Assembly (NCBI GenBank): GCA_003216725.1
Contig: QCIL01000008.1
Coordinates: 1-56,292, forward strand
Source: Prochlorococcus sp. AG-402-L18
Lineage (GTDB): Bacteria > Cyanobacteriota > Cyanobacteriia > PCC-6307 > Cyanobiaceae
DNA length: 56,292 nt
Direction of reading: 5' to 3'
How positions within the stretch are numbered: the first letter of the stretch is position 1; each line of letters opens with the position of its first letter. The notes beneath the pieces are model-generated. The model was not told the origin of the DNA. It ran no database searches and was given only the letters and a program-made list of their open reading frames with translations. The position numbers were made by a program, and so were the translations under genes. Shown piece after piece: positions 27,234-36,988 of this stretch.

Positions 27234-29878
27234 CTTTCTAATGTTTTGAGCAAATGATTTTTTGCGTAATCTAAAGCAACATTTAACTTATCAATATCTT
27301 TAGCACCTGCTTGAGCAAAGTTAGGTTTTCCTCCACCACCTCCCGAACAAATTCTTGCAATCTCATTAATTAATTTACCTGCATGCAAACCTATTTTTAA
27401 TGTATCGTCACCCAAAGAAACTACAAATAACAACTTTCTGTTTTCTGAGTTAGGTATTCCCCCAAGAATAACTATTGATTTATTTCCTAAATGAGAAGTT
27501 AAATTTAAAGCCGCAGATTGCAAAGAATTTCCATCTAGGCCATCAATCTGATTTACTAATATTGAAAAAGAATTTACTATTTCAGCGGATGATTTTAGAG
27601 AAGAGTATTTAAAATATGCAATTTCATCTTTCATTTTTTGTATCTCTTTATTTTTATTTATGATTTCTAATTGCAAATGATTAACCCTCTCAAAAACTTG
27701 ATTAGGATTTGCTTTTAACAAATCACTTAATTGATTTACTAGAGCATTTCTATCACTAAAATAGTCAAAGGCTGATTGGCCGGATAATGCCTCAATTCTT
27801 CTTACACCAGCTGAGATTCCTTCCTCACTAATTATTTTGAAAGAACCTAATTCAGATGTAGTTCTAACATGTGTTCCACCACATAGTTCCATTGAAACTC
27901 CTGGCACATTAACAACACGTACTTCATCATCATATTTTTCTCCAAACATAGCCACTGCACCCATCTCAATGGCCTCATTTTTGGACATATTTTTTATTTC
28001 TATAGTATGGTTTTCCATAATCCAAGAGTTAACGAGATTTTCAATCCTAGAAATTTGATCTTTAGAAATAGGATTAGAAGAATTAAAGTCAAATCTTAAT
28101 TTATTAAAGGCTACTAATGAACCTTTTTGTCCAACACTTGAATTAACAACTGACTTGAGAGCAGATTGTAACAAATGGGTAGCTGTATGATTTGCAGCAG
28201 CCTTAGCTCTATTAGAGGATTTGACATTAGTCTTAACGTGTTGTCCAATAGTTAATATTCCTTTTTTGATCTTTCCATAATGTAAAAACACATTTTTCTT
28301 GCATATAACATTATCGACTAAGACCTCAACATCTTTTGAAAATATCGTTCCAATATCACCAACTTGACCGCCAGATTCTCCATAAAAACTTGTCTGATCA
28401 AGAACAATTAAAACTTCCTTACCTTCACTTGCTTGCTTAACTAATGTTGAATTAAAAAATATGCCTTTTACTTCAGCTTCCGAAAGAAGTGAATCATAAC
28501 CTTTAAAAACAGTTTTGTTAAATGAATCTATTTCTCGCTCTAATGAACCCTCTAATGTCAAATCAATATTAGTTGAGGCAGCTTTAGCTCTCTCTTTTTG
28601 AGCATGCATTTCTTCCTCAAAACCCTTTACATCTACGCTAATATTATTTTCTTCAGCAATTTCTACAGTAAGTTCTAGCGGAAATCCATAAGTATCATAA
28701 AGTTCAAAGGCTTTAAACCCAGAAATTATTTTCTGTCCTGAAGAAATTAACTCATCTAATAATTTCTCTCCCCTTTCGAGAGTTTCCCTAAACCTTACTT
28801 CTTCAATTTTTATCTCATTCAAAATTAAATCATTATTATTTTTTAAATCAGGATAATTCTTTTGCATTAAATTAATCCCTACAGTAGCAATTTGCTGTAA
28901 AAATTCATTTGTTATTCCTAATAATCGCCCATGTCTAACCATTCTTCTAATAAGCCTTCTTAGTATATAACCTCTGCCGAGATTACTTGCTGCTACTCCA
29001 TCAGAGATTAAATGAATAACAGCTCTTGTATGATCTCCAATAATTTTTAAAGAAATTTTCTTTTGTTCATCCGAAGAAAAATAATCAATATTTGCAATCT
29101 CACAAGTTTTTTGAATAATAGGAAAAATTAAATCTGTCTCATAATTATTTTTCTTTTTTTGCAATATTTGAGCCATTCTCTCAAGGCCCATTCCTGTATC
29201 AATATTTTTATATTTTAAATCTGTTAATTTCCCAGTAGAGTCTCTATTGTATTGCATAAATACAAGATTATAAAATTCAATAAAACGATTTCCATCTTCT
29301 AAATCAATATTCTGTAGACCTTTTTCAGGATTAAAATCATAATACAGTTCTGAACAAGGACCACATGGACCTGTTTTCCCAGAAGACCAAAAATTATCTT
29401 GCTCCCCTAGCATCACTATTCTATCTGGATGAATACCAATTTCATCTCTCCAAATTTTTGCAGACTCTCCGTCTTCATGAAAGACACTTACAATTATATT
29501 CTTATCAGAAAGTTGATAAACATTAGTAACTAATTCCCAAGCCCACCAAATTGCTTCTCTTTTAAAATAATCTCCAAAAGAGAAATTACCAAGCATTTCA
29601 AAAAAAGTATGGTGTCTTGCTGTAACTCCAACGTTTTCAATATCATTAGTTCTAATACACTTTTGACTAGAAGTGGCTCTTTTGGATGGTCTTTCTTTTA
29701 AACCTAAAAAGACTGGTTTAAAAGGTAGCATTCCAGCGATTGTGAGCATAACCGTAGGATCATCTGGAATTAAAGATGCACTTGGAATAATTTTATGTAA
29801 TTTTTCACTATAAAATTGTAAAAAAGCACTTCTTATCTCATCTCCAGTAATTATTTTTTTAATTAGTTGAGATGTCAT
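27218..29878 (-). CDS. alaS: Alanyl-tRNA synthetase
   Basis: An 886-aa class II synthetase with all domains. The catalytic core has [19 protein letters not shown] and [12 protein letters not shown]. The editing domain has the zinc motif [11 protein letters not shown] and [13 protein letters not shown]. The C-terminal DHHA1 domain has [20 protein letters not shown]. It charges tRNA-Ala and clears mischarged Ser/Gly. Confidence 0.98.
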   Translation of the reverse strand: MTSQLIKKIITGDEIRSAFLQFYSEKLHKIIPSASLIPDDPTVMLTIAGMLPFKPVFLGLKERPSKRATSSQKCIRTNDIENVGVTARHHTFFEMLGNFSFGDYFKREAIWWAWELVTNVYQLSDKNIIVSVFHEDGESAKIWRDEIGIHPDRIVMLGEQDNFWSSGKTGPCGPCSELYYDFNPEKGLQNIDLEDGNRFIEFYNLVFMQYNRDSTGKLTDLKYKNIDTGMGLERMAQILQKKKNNYETDLIFPIIQKTCEIANIDYFSSDEQKKISLKIIGDHTRAVIHLISDGVAASNLGRGYILRRLIRRMVRHGRLLGITNEFLQQIATVGINLMQKNYPDLKNNNDLILNEIKIEEVRFRETLERGEKLLDELISSGQKIISGFKAFELYDTYGFPLELTVEIAEENNISVDVKGFEEEMHAQKERAKAASTNIDLTLEGSLEREIDSFNKTVFKGYDSLLSEAEVKGIFFNSTLVKQASEGKEVLIVLDQTSFYGESGGQVGDIGTIFSKDVEVLVDNVICKKNVFLHYGKIKKGILTIGQHVKTNVKSSNRAKAAANHTATHLLQSALKSVVNSSVGQKGSLVAFNKLRFDFNSSNPISKDQISRIENLVNSWIMENHTIEIKNMSKNEAIEMGAVAMFGEKYDDEVRVVNVPGVSMELCGGTHVRTTSELGSFKIISEEGISAGVRRIEALSGQSAFDYFSDRNALVNQLSDLLKANPNQVFERVNHLQLEIINKNKEIQKMKDEIAYFKYSSLKSSAEIVNSFSILVNQIDGLDGNSLQSAALNLTSHLGNKSIVILGGIPNSENRKLLFVVSLGDDTLKIGLHAGKLINEIARICSGGGGGKPNFAQAGAKDIDKLNVALDYAKNHLLKTLESYSDK

Positions 29879-29997
29879 TTATCCAGAATAAAAAGAACAA
29901 AAATTAAAGAAAAGCGTAATTTCGGTTATTTCGCAAAAATAATCACGCGGATTTATATTCTATATAACTAAAGTTAGTTTATAACGCTAATTATTCT

Positions 29998-31773
29998 ATG
30001 ATAGCCTCTGCCCAGACAAGTATTTCTAAATTGGCACAAATAAATAACAAGTTGACAGTTCAATCTCAAAATTACGCTAGTGATTCTTGTGCTATAAGAT
30101 CTTTGGATTGGGATCGAAGTAGATTTGATATTGAATTTGGTCTAAGAAATGGAACAACATACAATAGCTTCATAATTAGAGGAGAAAAACTAGCAATTAT
30201 TGATACTAGTCACGTAAAGTTCGAAGAATTATGGTTTGAAGAATTACTGAAAGAGGTAAATCCTCAAGACATTGATTATCTAATTACAAGCCATACAGAA
30301 CCTGATCATTCTGGTTTAATAGGCAATCTTATAAAATTAAATCACAATATTACAGTGGTGGGATCAAAATTAGCCCTTAAATTTATTGAAGACCAAATAC
30401 ATATTCCCTTTAAGCGTCTAGAAGTGAAAAGTGGAGAGTTTTTAAATTTAGGAATTAATCCTAATAGCGGTTTAGAACATAATATTGAATTTATAAGCGC
30501 ACCAAATTTACATTGGCCAGATACAATTTTTTCATATGATCACAGCACACATGTTCTCTACACATGCGATGCATTCGGGCTCCATTATTGTTCTGACGAA
30601 TTTTATGACACTGATCAAAAAGAAATATATGATGATTTTCGTTTTTATTACGATTGTCTAATGGGACCAAACGCTAGAAGCGTTCTGCAGGCAATTAAAA
30701 GAATAGATAAGCTACCTGCATTAAAAACAATAGCCGTAGGTCATGGACCTTTGCTTCATAACCAAGTAAATTTCTGGAAAGGAAAATATTTAGAATGGAG
30801 TAGTAATAAAAGCAAAGGAAACGAGTTTGTAGCGGTTTGCTATATAAGTGACTATGGATATTGTGATCGACTAAGCCAAGCTATTTCTCATGGAATAAGT
30901 AAGGCAGATGCGCAAGTGCAATTAATTGATTTAAGATCTTCTGATCCTCAAGAATTAACAGGATTAATTTCTGAATCAAAAGCAGTAGTTATTCCTACAT
31001 GGCCAGTAGATTCAGATAATGAATTAAAAGAATCTCTTGGTACTTTGTTTGCTGCATTAAAGCCTAAACAATTTACTGCAGTTTATGATGCATTCGGAGG
31101 AAATGATGAGCCAATAGATTCTTTAGCAAGTAAATTAAGAGAACTCGGCCAGAAAGAAGCCTTTTCACCTTTAAGAGTTAAAAATATTCCAGATCCAATT
31201 ATTTATCAACAATTCGAAGAGGCCGGAACTGACTTGGGTCAATTGATCAATAAAAAGAAAAATATTGCCTCAATGAAGAGCGTTGATTCTAGTTTAGATA
31301 AAGCTTTAGGTAGATTAAGTGGAGGATTATATGTAGTTACAGCTAGCCAGGGAGAAGGTTCCACTTTCCGACAAAGTGCAATGGTTGCAAGTTGGGTCAG
31401 TCAAGCAAGTTTTTCTCCGCCAGGTATTACCGTAGCAGTAGCAAAAGATAGAGCTATTGAATCTTATATGCAAGTTGGTAAAGGTTTTGTTGTAAATATA
31501 TTGCGAGAAGACAATTATCAAAAAATGTTTAGACATTTTTTAAAGAGATTTGCTCCAGGAGCTGACAGATTTGCTGATGTAGACGTAATAAGCAACATCG
31601 CAGAAGGAGGTCCAGTCCTATCAGAGTCTCTCGCTTTTTTAGATTGTATAGTGAGCTCCAGATTAGAGACTCCAGATCATTGGATAATTTACGGAATCGT
31701 CGAAAATGGTAATGTCTCTGACTTATCATGCAAAACAGCTGTACATCACAGAAAAGTTGCTAATCACTATTAG
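29998..31773 (+). CDS. flv3: Flavodiiron protein Flv3 (complete diiron ligands)
   Basis: A 591-aa class C flavodiiron protein: metallo-beta-lactamase-like domain, flavodoxin domain (from about residue 270), and C-terminal flavin reductase domain (from about 425; RLSGGLYVVTAS). The diiron ligands are intact: HTEPDH (His99, Glu101, Asp103, His104), a His near 172 in APNLHWPD, an Asp near 190 in TCDAFG, and a His near 248 in VGHGP. With Flv1 it reduces O2 to water using NADPH or ferredoxin downstream of photosystem I. The stop codon region is duplicated 2.8 kb downstream beside flv1. Confidence 0.94.
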   Translation: MIASAQTSISKLAQINNKLTVQSQNYASDSCAIRSLDWDRSRFDIEFGLRNGTTYNSFIIRGEKLAIIDTSHVKFEELWFEELLKEVNPQDIDYLITSHTEPDHSGLIGNLIKLNHNITVVGSKLALKFIEDQIHIPFKRLEVKSGEFLNLGINPNSGLEHNIEFISAPNLHWPDTIFSYDHSTHVLYTCDAFGLHYCSDEFYDTDQKEIYDDFRFYYDCLMGPNARSVLQAIKRIDKLPALKTIAVGHGPLLHNQVNFWKGKYLEWSSNKSKGNEFVAVCYISDYGYCDRLSQAISHGISKADAQVQLIDLRSSDPQELTGLISESKAVVIPTWPVDSDNELKESLGTLFAALKPKQFTAVYDAFGGNDEPIDSLASKLRELGQKEAFSPLRVKNIPDPIIYQQFEEAGTDLGQLINKKKNIASMKSVDSSLDKALGRLSGGLYVVTASQGEGSTFRQSAMVASWVSQASFSPPGITVAVAKDRAIESYMQVGKGFVVNILREDNYQKMFRHFLKRFAPGADRFADVDVISNIAEGGPVLSESLAFLDCIVSSRLETPDHWIIYGIVENGNVSDLSCKTAVHHRKVANHY

Positions 31774-31775
31774 AA
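31754..31775 (+). repeat. Left copy of flv3 3'-end direct repeat
   Basis: 22 bases covering the last codons and stop of flv3 plus two bases. 19 of the 22 match 34584-34605, in the same orientation. The differences fall at codon positions that keep V-(A/T)-N-H-Y-stop, as expected of two diverged copies of one coding end. Probable left boundary of the insertion. Confidence 0.65.
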
Positions 31776-31897
31776 ATGATTTAGCATCTAAAGACTTAAA
31801 ATCCATTGGTATCACTAAGTTCAAATAAAAAAATTATACTTTTAAATTCAGTTGAAAAAAATATAGATTCAAGTTATAACTAAGTTTTTTTTGATTT

Positions 31898-31918
31898 ATA
31901 GTTGAAAATCCGTTGAAA
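31898..31918 (+). repeat. Left copy of 21-base boundary repeat
   Basis: Identical over 21 bases to 34535-34555. The core GTTGAAAATCC-GTTGAAA is itself a tandem repeat with an 11-base period. It lies 125 bases after the flv3 stop. Confidence 0.75.
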
Positions 31919-32005
31919 ATTGATCTCAACATGGATATGCAATAATGCAATTTATTTTTTACTTCTTATAATTCAAAAAATGTTTATTAACTTATAGAGA
32001 ATTAA

Positions 32006-32230
32006 ATGTCTAGGAATTCAAATGGAAAAACTTTTAACAGAGATCACTTATTCGTAAAACCTCAACCACCCAGTATTCACATACACGAATCTACTAAATT
32101 AGAAAAGTTTGGAAATATTCTACTTTGGATTTTCGCTCTTTTTTGCAGTCTTCTTATTGCAATTTTTCCTCCTCTAGGTTTCATTGTTGCCGGTTTAGGA
32201 ATACTTATAATTCCGAAACTTTTTAAATAA
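32006..32230 (+). CDS. 74-aa membrane protein in the flv insertion, unknown
   Basis: The polar N-terminal 30 residues include a His-containing IHIHES. They are followed by two closely spaced hydrophobic segments (FGNILLWIFALFCSLLIAIF and GFIVAGLGILIIP), a helical hairpin. There is no recognised family. It lies between flv3 and the TPR gene on the same strand, 127 bases before the TPR start. Confidence 0.55.
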   Translation: MSRNSNGKTFNRDHLFVKPQPPSIHIHESTKLEKFGNILLWIFALFCSLLIAIFPPLGFIVAGLGILIIPKLFK

Positions 32231-32356
32231 AATCTTTTATGATTTTAAAATATCTAAGAAATGGAAAATTCTTTATAATTTCTACTAATAAAAACAAATT
32301 TACTTGATAAAAGGGATTAATAAATTTCAAAATTTCCGAAATTTTAATTTAAAAGA

Positions 32357-34438
32357 ATGGTAAATAAATCTAAAAATGAAAACGACTTTTTCTTTGAGCA
32401 AGGTTTGAAAGAATTTGAAAGTGGGTCATTTTGGGAAGCAATGAATTCCTTTGAAAAATCTCTGAAATTATATCCCTCTGAATTTAAGACTCATTATTAT
32501 CGAGGATTATCTAATTTTTTTCATGTCACTCAAACAAAAAGTGAAGGTCCTGTTAGTCCAGAATGGGCAGATGATTACTACAGAGATGCATATCAAGACT
32601 TTAATTCTGCAATTAAACTAAATACTGAAAATAAATTTTTTCCTCGAAATGATTTTTTATATTACTGGTGTTCATTAACAGAAATAAAGTTTGATAAGTA
32701 TTGGAAATTAAGTGCAGAAGAACGCTTTCAAAATATAAATCAAGCAATTAATTTGAATCCTAATAACGGTAAATATTTAGCGTTAAGAGGAAGAATTCAT
32801 GAAAAACTTGGAAATTTACACAAAGCGAATGAAGATCTTTGCAAAGCAATGGAATTAGACTTCGATGAAAAAACAATTTATTATTATTATGATTTTGTAG
32901 ATATTTCGAAAGAATCAAAAAAAGTAAAAAGCATTACTCAGAGTAACCTCGCAGAAGAACAAATAAAAGGAATAAATTTATCAAAGGAATTAGACTTCGA
33001 TGAAGAAACAATTGATATTTATGATTTTGTAGATATTTCGAAAGAATCAAAAAAAGTAAAAAGCATTTCTCAGAGTAACCTCGCAGAAGAACAAATAAAA
33101 GGAATAAATTTATTTAAAAAAAAGCAATATCAAGATGCAAATAAAATTTTTCATCAAATAATAAAAAAATATTCTAATGACTCTCTGTCTTTAGATTATA
33201 TTGGGCGTGGATTATTTTTTTTAAAGAAATATAAATCTGCCATTAGCAATTTTGACAAAGCACTAACAATAAATCCTAAAAATAGTATTGCCTATGAATT
33301 TAGGGGACGTTCGAATTCAATGTTAGGACAACATAAAGATGCAATATTAGATTTTGATAATGCCCTTAAATTGCGATCTGAAGATATAGATTTATTATTT
33401 TATAGAGGAAGAGAAAAATTCTTCTTATTACAATCCAAAGAGTCGATTAAAGATCTTAATAAAGTTATTTCAATAAATCCTAAAAATTCAGAAGCATTAA
33501 GACTATTAGGGAAAGCAAAATGTAATTTAAGCGAATTCAAAGAAGCATTTAATTTCTATGAAAAGTCAATTGAAATTGATCCTAATTTTTCAACTAGTTT
33601 TTTCTTTCGTGGACAAACTTATGTCAAATTAAAAAAATTTAATGAAGCAATTAAAGATTTTGATAAGGCAATAAAACTTGATCCTGAAATTTCTAATTAC
33701 TGGGTTTATAGAGGTGAGTGCAACTTCAATTTAGATCAATTTAATGAAGCAATTAAAGATTATGATAAGGCAATTAAACTTAATCCTGAAAATACTGAAA
33801 CTTGGTTTAACAGAGGTACCTGTAAATTTAATTTAGATCAATTTAATGAAGCAATTAAAGATTTTGATAAGGCAATAAAACTTAATCCTGAAATTTTTGA
33901 AACTTGGTTTAACAGAGGTATCTGCAACTATTTTTTAGAACAATTTGATAAAGCAATTAAAGATTATGATAAGGCAATTAAACTTAATCCTGAAAATACT
34001 GAAACTTGGTTTAACAGAGGTACCTGTAAATTTAATTTAGATCAATTTAATGAAGCAATTAAAGATTTTGATAAGGCAATAAAACTTAATCCTGAATTTT
34101 CTGAAACTTGGTTGTACAGAGGTGAGTGCAACTATTTTTTAAAACAATTTGATAAAGCAATTAAAGACTTAAATAAAGCAATTTCCCTAGATCAACAAAG
34201 TTGTAACAGTGCATATGACTTTATAGGTCGTTCAAATCTTTTTTTAGGAAAACACGAAAAAGCGATTAATGCATTTAATCAATTTCTAGATATACAAAAT
34301 TCATTTTTCTCTTTAAGGTGCCGTGGCATTTGTCAAAAAGAATTAGGTAATGAAAAATTAGCAATAAAAGATTTCAAGAAAGCAATAAAACTTGGAGATA
34401 AAGAATCAAAGGGACTTCTGAAATCATTAACAATATAA
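32357..34438 (+). CDS. Large TPR-repeat protein in the flv insertion
   Basis: A 693-aa protein built almost entirely of 34-residue TPR units: about four at the N terminus (residues 8-175) and ten or more from about 255 to the end, many of the form A-I-K-D-(F/Y)-D-K-A-I-K-L-(N/D)-P-E. No enzymatic domain is visible, so it is probably a protein-protein scaffold; the partner is unknown. Residues about 166-254 are a duplicated linker rich in acidic residues and Lys. The DNA is internally repetitive and nearly free of synonymous change between some units. It is absent from the flv3-flv1 junction implied by the flanking repeats, hence accessory. Confidence 0.8.
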   Translation: MVNKSKNENDFFFEQGLKEFESGSFWEAMNSFEKSLKLYPSEFKTHYYRGLSNFFHVTQTKSEGPVSPEWADDYYRDAYQDFNSAIKLNTENKFFPRNDFLYYWCSLTEIKFDKYWKLSAEERFQNINQAINLNPNNGKYLALRGRIHEKLGNLHKANEDLCKAMELDFDEKTIYYYYDFVDISKESKKVKSITQSNLAEEQIKGINLSKELDFDEETIDIYDFVDISKESKKVKSISQSNLAEEQIKGINLFKKKQYQDANKIFHQIIKKYSNDSLSLDYIGRGLFFLKKYKSAISNFDKALTINPKNSIAYEFRGRSNSMLGQHKDAILDFDNALKLRSEDIDLLFYRGREKFFLLQSKESIKDLNKVISINPKNSEALRLLGKAKCNLSEFKEAFNFYEKSIEIDPNFSTSFFFRGQTYVKLKKFNEAIKDFDKAIKLDPEISNYWVYRGECNFNLDQFNEAIKDYDKAIKLNPENTETWFNRGTCKFNLDQFNEAIKDFDKAIKLNPEIFETWFNRGICNYFLEQFDKAIKDYDKAIKLNPENTETWFNRGTCKFNLDQFNEAIKDFDKAIKLNPEFSETWLYRGECNYFLKQFDKAIKDLNKAISLDQQSCNSAYDFIGRSNLFLGKHEKAINAFNQFLDIQNSFFSLRCRGICQKELGNEKLAIKDFKKAIKLGDKESKGLLKSLTI
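32852..33118 (+). repeat. Tandem duplication of about 132-135 bases in the TPR gene
   Basis: Two adjacent copies starting at GAATTAGACTTCGATGAA (32852 and 32987), differing by a one-codon indel and a few substitutions. They encode ELDFDE...YDFVDISKESKK twice. The reading frame is kept. Confidence 0.9.
33641..34184 (+). repeat. 102-base tandem TPR-coding repeats
   Basis: Units start at 33641, 33743, 33845, 33947, 34049 and 34151, exactly 102 bases (34 codons) apart. The stretch 33749-33892 is identical, or nearly so, to 33953-34096, two units later. This implies very recent unit duplication or gene conversion. Confidence 0.9.
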
Positions 34439-34534
34439 TCAACAATCAAAAAAAGATATATGTCCATAATTATTTATTAGTAGGTATAATCGACTGATAC
34501 ATAACGGTTTTCCAAGAATTAAATGTTCTGGTCG

Positions 34535-34555
34535 ATAGTTGAAAATCCGTTGAAA
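34535..34555 (+). repeat. Right copy of 21-base boundary repeat
   Basis: Identical to 31898-31918. It is followed 14 bases later by TTGGTATCACTAAG (34570-34583) and then by the flv3 3'-end remnant. Confidence 0.75.
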
Positions 34556-34582
34556 GTGCATATCACCCCTTGGTATCACTAA

Positions 34583-34605
34583 GAAGTCACTAACCACTAT
34601 TAGAA
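34583..34605 (+). pseudogene. Remnant of the flv3 3' end next to flv1
   Basis: Read in frame, GAA GTC ACT AAC CAC TAT TAG gives E-V-T-N-H-Y-stop, against K-V-A-N-H-Y-stop at the real flv3 terminus. It lies 16 bases before the flv1 start, which is where an undisturbed flv3 would end. The simplest reading is that the insertion displaced the original terminus and supplied a new one. Confidence 0.6.
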
Positions 34606-34619
34606 TATAATCCCTTAAC

Positions 34620-36422
34620 ATGTCAGAAATTAATAAAAACTTAATCTTAAAAAATAAAAACATATCAAAATTTGAAATTACCGAAAATTTTATTTGTATC
34701 AGATTCTTAGACCAAGATAAAGAAAGATTTGAACTTGAATTTAATCTTGAAAAAGGAACCTCTTTTAATACTTTTTTCATTAAAAGTTATGAAGAACTTT
34801 TTATTATTCATCCACCTGAAAAAAAATATTTAAATTCATTTAATAAAGTAATCTCAAAGTTTTTCGATCAATTTAAGTTAAACAAAATCAACGTCATTTC
34901 TGGACATATTAATCCCCAAATTATTGAGACTATAAAAAATATAAGTTCTCAATTTCAGAACACAACTATTATTTGCTCTAATCCAGGTTATAAACTTATT
35001 AGCGAACTTTGGAATCAAAGAAATCCTAACTTAGAAAACTTTGTTGAAATTCAATTACCTGAAATAAAAATAATCAAAAAAGAACTTAATTTAGAATTAG
35101 ATAACATTTCACTCGAGCTAATTCCTATTCCAACAGCACGTTGGCCTGGAGGTTTAATAATTTATGAACGCAATCAAGAGATTCTTCTAAGTGAAAAAAT
35201 TTTCTCTGCACACATTGCATCTGAATTTTGGTCTGAAATAAATCGACTTAGTACAGAAATAGATAGAAAACATTTTTATGATTGCTTGATGGCACCTATG
35301 TCTAATCAAGTAGTATCAATAACTGAAAAAATTGCAAATTACGATATTAAAACTATTGCACCGTTACACGGCCCCGCGATCGAATATAGCTTAAAAAGCT
35401 TTTTAAATGACTACATTAGATGGGGTGAAAATCTCTCAACAAATAATCCTAAGATCGCTCTAATATATGCAAGTGCATATGGAAATACAGCCTCAATAGG
35501 TGATGCATTGGCTAAAGGGATAAATAGAACTTCTGTTGAAGTTGAAAGTATTAATTGTGAATTTACGCCAAATGATGTCCTTATAAAATCTATCCACAAT
35601 GCTGATGGTTATTTAATTGGATCTCCCACACTGGGTGGTCATGCCCCAACTCCTATAGTCAGTGCACTAGGAACATTATTATCAGAAGGTAATAGAGATA
35701 AACCAGTGGGAATTTTTGGTAGTTATGGTTGGAGTGGCGAAGCAATAGATTTACTTGAATCAAAACTAAAAGACGGTGGTTTTAAGTTTAGTTTTGAACC
35801 TATAAGAATTAAATTCAGTCCAAATAAACCAAAGATAAAAGAACTAGAAGAGATAGGAACTCACTTTGGGAGAAAAATTATAAAAAAAACAAAGAAAAAA
35901 AATAGAAAATCAGATACCGGAATGATTACAAGTAAAACCGATCCGAAATTACAGGCACTTGGAAGAGTTATCGGTTCACTTTGCGTTCTAACTGCCTCAA
36001 AAGGAAAAGATGATAATAATATGAAAGGCGCTATGCTTGCATCTTGGGTTAGCCAAGCAAGTTTTTCTCCACCAGGATTAAGTATTGCAGTAGCAAAAGA
36101 TAGATCCGTAGAATCTCTCCTTCAAATTGGTGATTCATTTGCTTTAAATATTTTAAGTGAGAAAGACTTTAAAGAACCTTTAAAAAGATTCACGAAACCC
36201 TTTGCACCAGGAGAAGATCGATTTGAAGGATTAAATATTGAATTAACTCCTAATGAACAAATAATCATTCCTGAGTCTTTAGCATGGTTAGATGCCACTG
36301 TTAAAGAGAGAATGGAATGTGGAGATCATTGGGTTATATACGCTGAGGTGCAACACGGTAATATACTAAAATCCGATTGTCTAACAGCAGTTCATCATCG
36401 AAAAACTGGTGCTAACTATTAA
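34620..36422 (+). CDS. flv1: Flavodiiron protein Flv1 (diiron ligands replaced)
   Basis: A 600-aa protein with the same three-domain layout as flv3: lactamase-like, flavodoxin (IALIYASAYGNTASIGDALA near 280), and flavin reductase (RVIGSLCVLTASKG near 445). The metal site is degraded: HINPQI (His96, Asn98, Gln100, Ile101) in place of HxExDH, Arg in PTARWPGG in place of His, Glu in LLSEKIF in place of Asp, and only the last His (PLHGP) retained. Such substitution is characteristic of Flv1/Flv2, which act as the non-canonical partner of Flv3/Flv4. Expected role: Mehler-like O2 photoreduction with Flv3. Confidence 0.92.
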   Translation: MSEINKNLILKNKNISKFEITENFICIRFLDQDKERFELEFNLEKGTSFNTFFIKSYEELFIIHPPEKKYLNSFNKVISKFFDQFKLNKINVISGHINPQIIETIKNISSQFQNTTIICSNPGYKLISELWNQRNPNLENFVEIQLPEIKIIKKELNLELDNISLELIPIPTARWPGGLIIYERNQEILLSEKIFSAHIASEFWSEINRLSTEIDRKHFYDCLMAPMSNQVVSITEKIANYDIKTIAPLHGPAIEYSLKSFLNDYIRWGENLSTNNPKIALIYASAYGNTASIGDALAKGINRTSVEVESINCEFTPNDVLIKSIHNADGYLIGSPTLGGHAPTPIVSALGTLLSEGNRDKPVGIFGSYGWSGEAIDLLESKLKDGGFKFSFEPIRIKFSPNKPKIKELEEIGTHFGRKIIKKTKKKNRKSDTGMITSKTDPKLQALGRVIGSLCVLTASKGKDDNNMKGAMLASWVSQASFSPPGLSIAVAKDRSVESLLQIGDSFALNILSEKDFKEPLKRFTKPFAPGEDRFEGLNIELTPNEQIIIPESLAWLDATVKERMECGDHWVIYAEVQHGNILKSDCLTAVHHRKTGANY

Positions 36423-36439
36423 ATTTATTTGTTTATTCT

Positions 36440-36964
36440 ATGACTGAATCAAAAGATCTAATAATCATTACAGCTAGTTGCGGGAAAAATCTAGAACTAT
36501 CAAAAAAATTCCTTGAAAAAAGTAATGAACTTAAACTCAGTGCTGAGATATTAGATCTAACAACTCTTGATATTCCATTATTTAATCCAAGAATTCATAG
36601 CAAAAACAATATCCCAGTTGAAATAGAAGCAATTAAAACAAAGCTTTTCGCAATAGAAAAATGGGTTATTTGTGCACCTGAATACAATGGATCTATACCT
36701 CCAATTCTCTCCAACTTCATAGCATGGCTATCAATTTCAGGAGACGACTTTAGGAATTTATTTAATGGTCAACCAATTGCAATTGCAACATTTTCTGGAG
36801 GAATAGGATTAGAGCTACTTACTTCCTTACGCATTCAATTAGTACATTTAGGTAGTCAAGTATTAGGAAGACAACTTTTGTCCTCTTATAATAAACCGAT
36901 AGATACCAAGACTATTGAAGATATAATTCAAAGACTTTTGCAAATGAAAAAGTTAAAAACGTAA
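36440..36964 (+). CDS. NAD(P)H-dependent FMN reductase-family flavoprotein
   Basis: A 174-aa flavodoxin-like protein. The phosphate-binding start (IITASCGKNLELSKKFLEKSNE) and the family motif CAPEYNGSIPPILSNFIAWLS near residue 78 are clear. This family reduces FMN or quinones. It lies 17 bases after flv1, so it probably belongs to the flavodiiron operon and could support electron delivery or quinone detoxification. Confidence 0.85.
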   Translation: MTESKDLIIITASCGKNLELSKKFLEKSNELKLSAEILDLTTLDIPLFNPRIHSKNNIPVEIEAIKTKLFAIEKWVICAPEYNGSIPPILSNFIAWLSISGDDFRNLFNGQPIAIATFSGGIGLELLTSLRIQLVHLGSQVLGRQLLSSYNKPIDTKTIEDIIQRLLQMKKLKT

Positions 36965-36988
36965 TATTTTAAAAACTAAAAATTAATA

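Larger units (their letters stand above)
31776..34583. mobile_element. 2.8-kb insertion at the 3' end of flv3 (inferred)
   Basis: Segment between two copies of the flv3 3' end, separating flv3 from flv1. It contains a 74-aa membrane protein and a TPR protein, and no recognisable recombinase or transposase. Besides the end repeats, two short sequences recur near both edges in the same orientation. One is a 21-base block containing TTGAAAATCCGTTGAAA (31898-31918 and 34535-34555); the other is TTGGTATCACTAAG (31806-31819 and 34570-34583). Their order relative to the end repeat is mirrored: end, TTGGTATC, TTGAAAATCC on the left and the reverse order on the right. Confidence 0.6.

Noticed and set aside
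33641..34184. Regular repeats considered as a CRISPR array
   Set aside because: The period is 102 bases, coding in frame throughout as TPR units, with no spacers.
34439..34780. 113-aa minus-strand frame across the flv1 start
   Set aside because: Lies over the flv3 remnant, boundary repeats and the flv1 N terminus; no motif.
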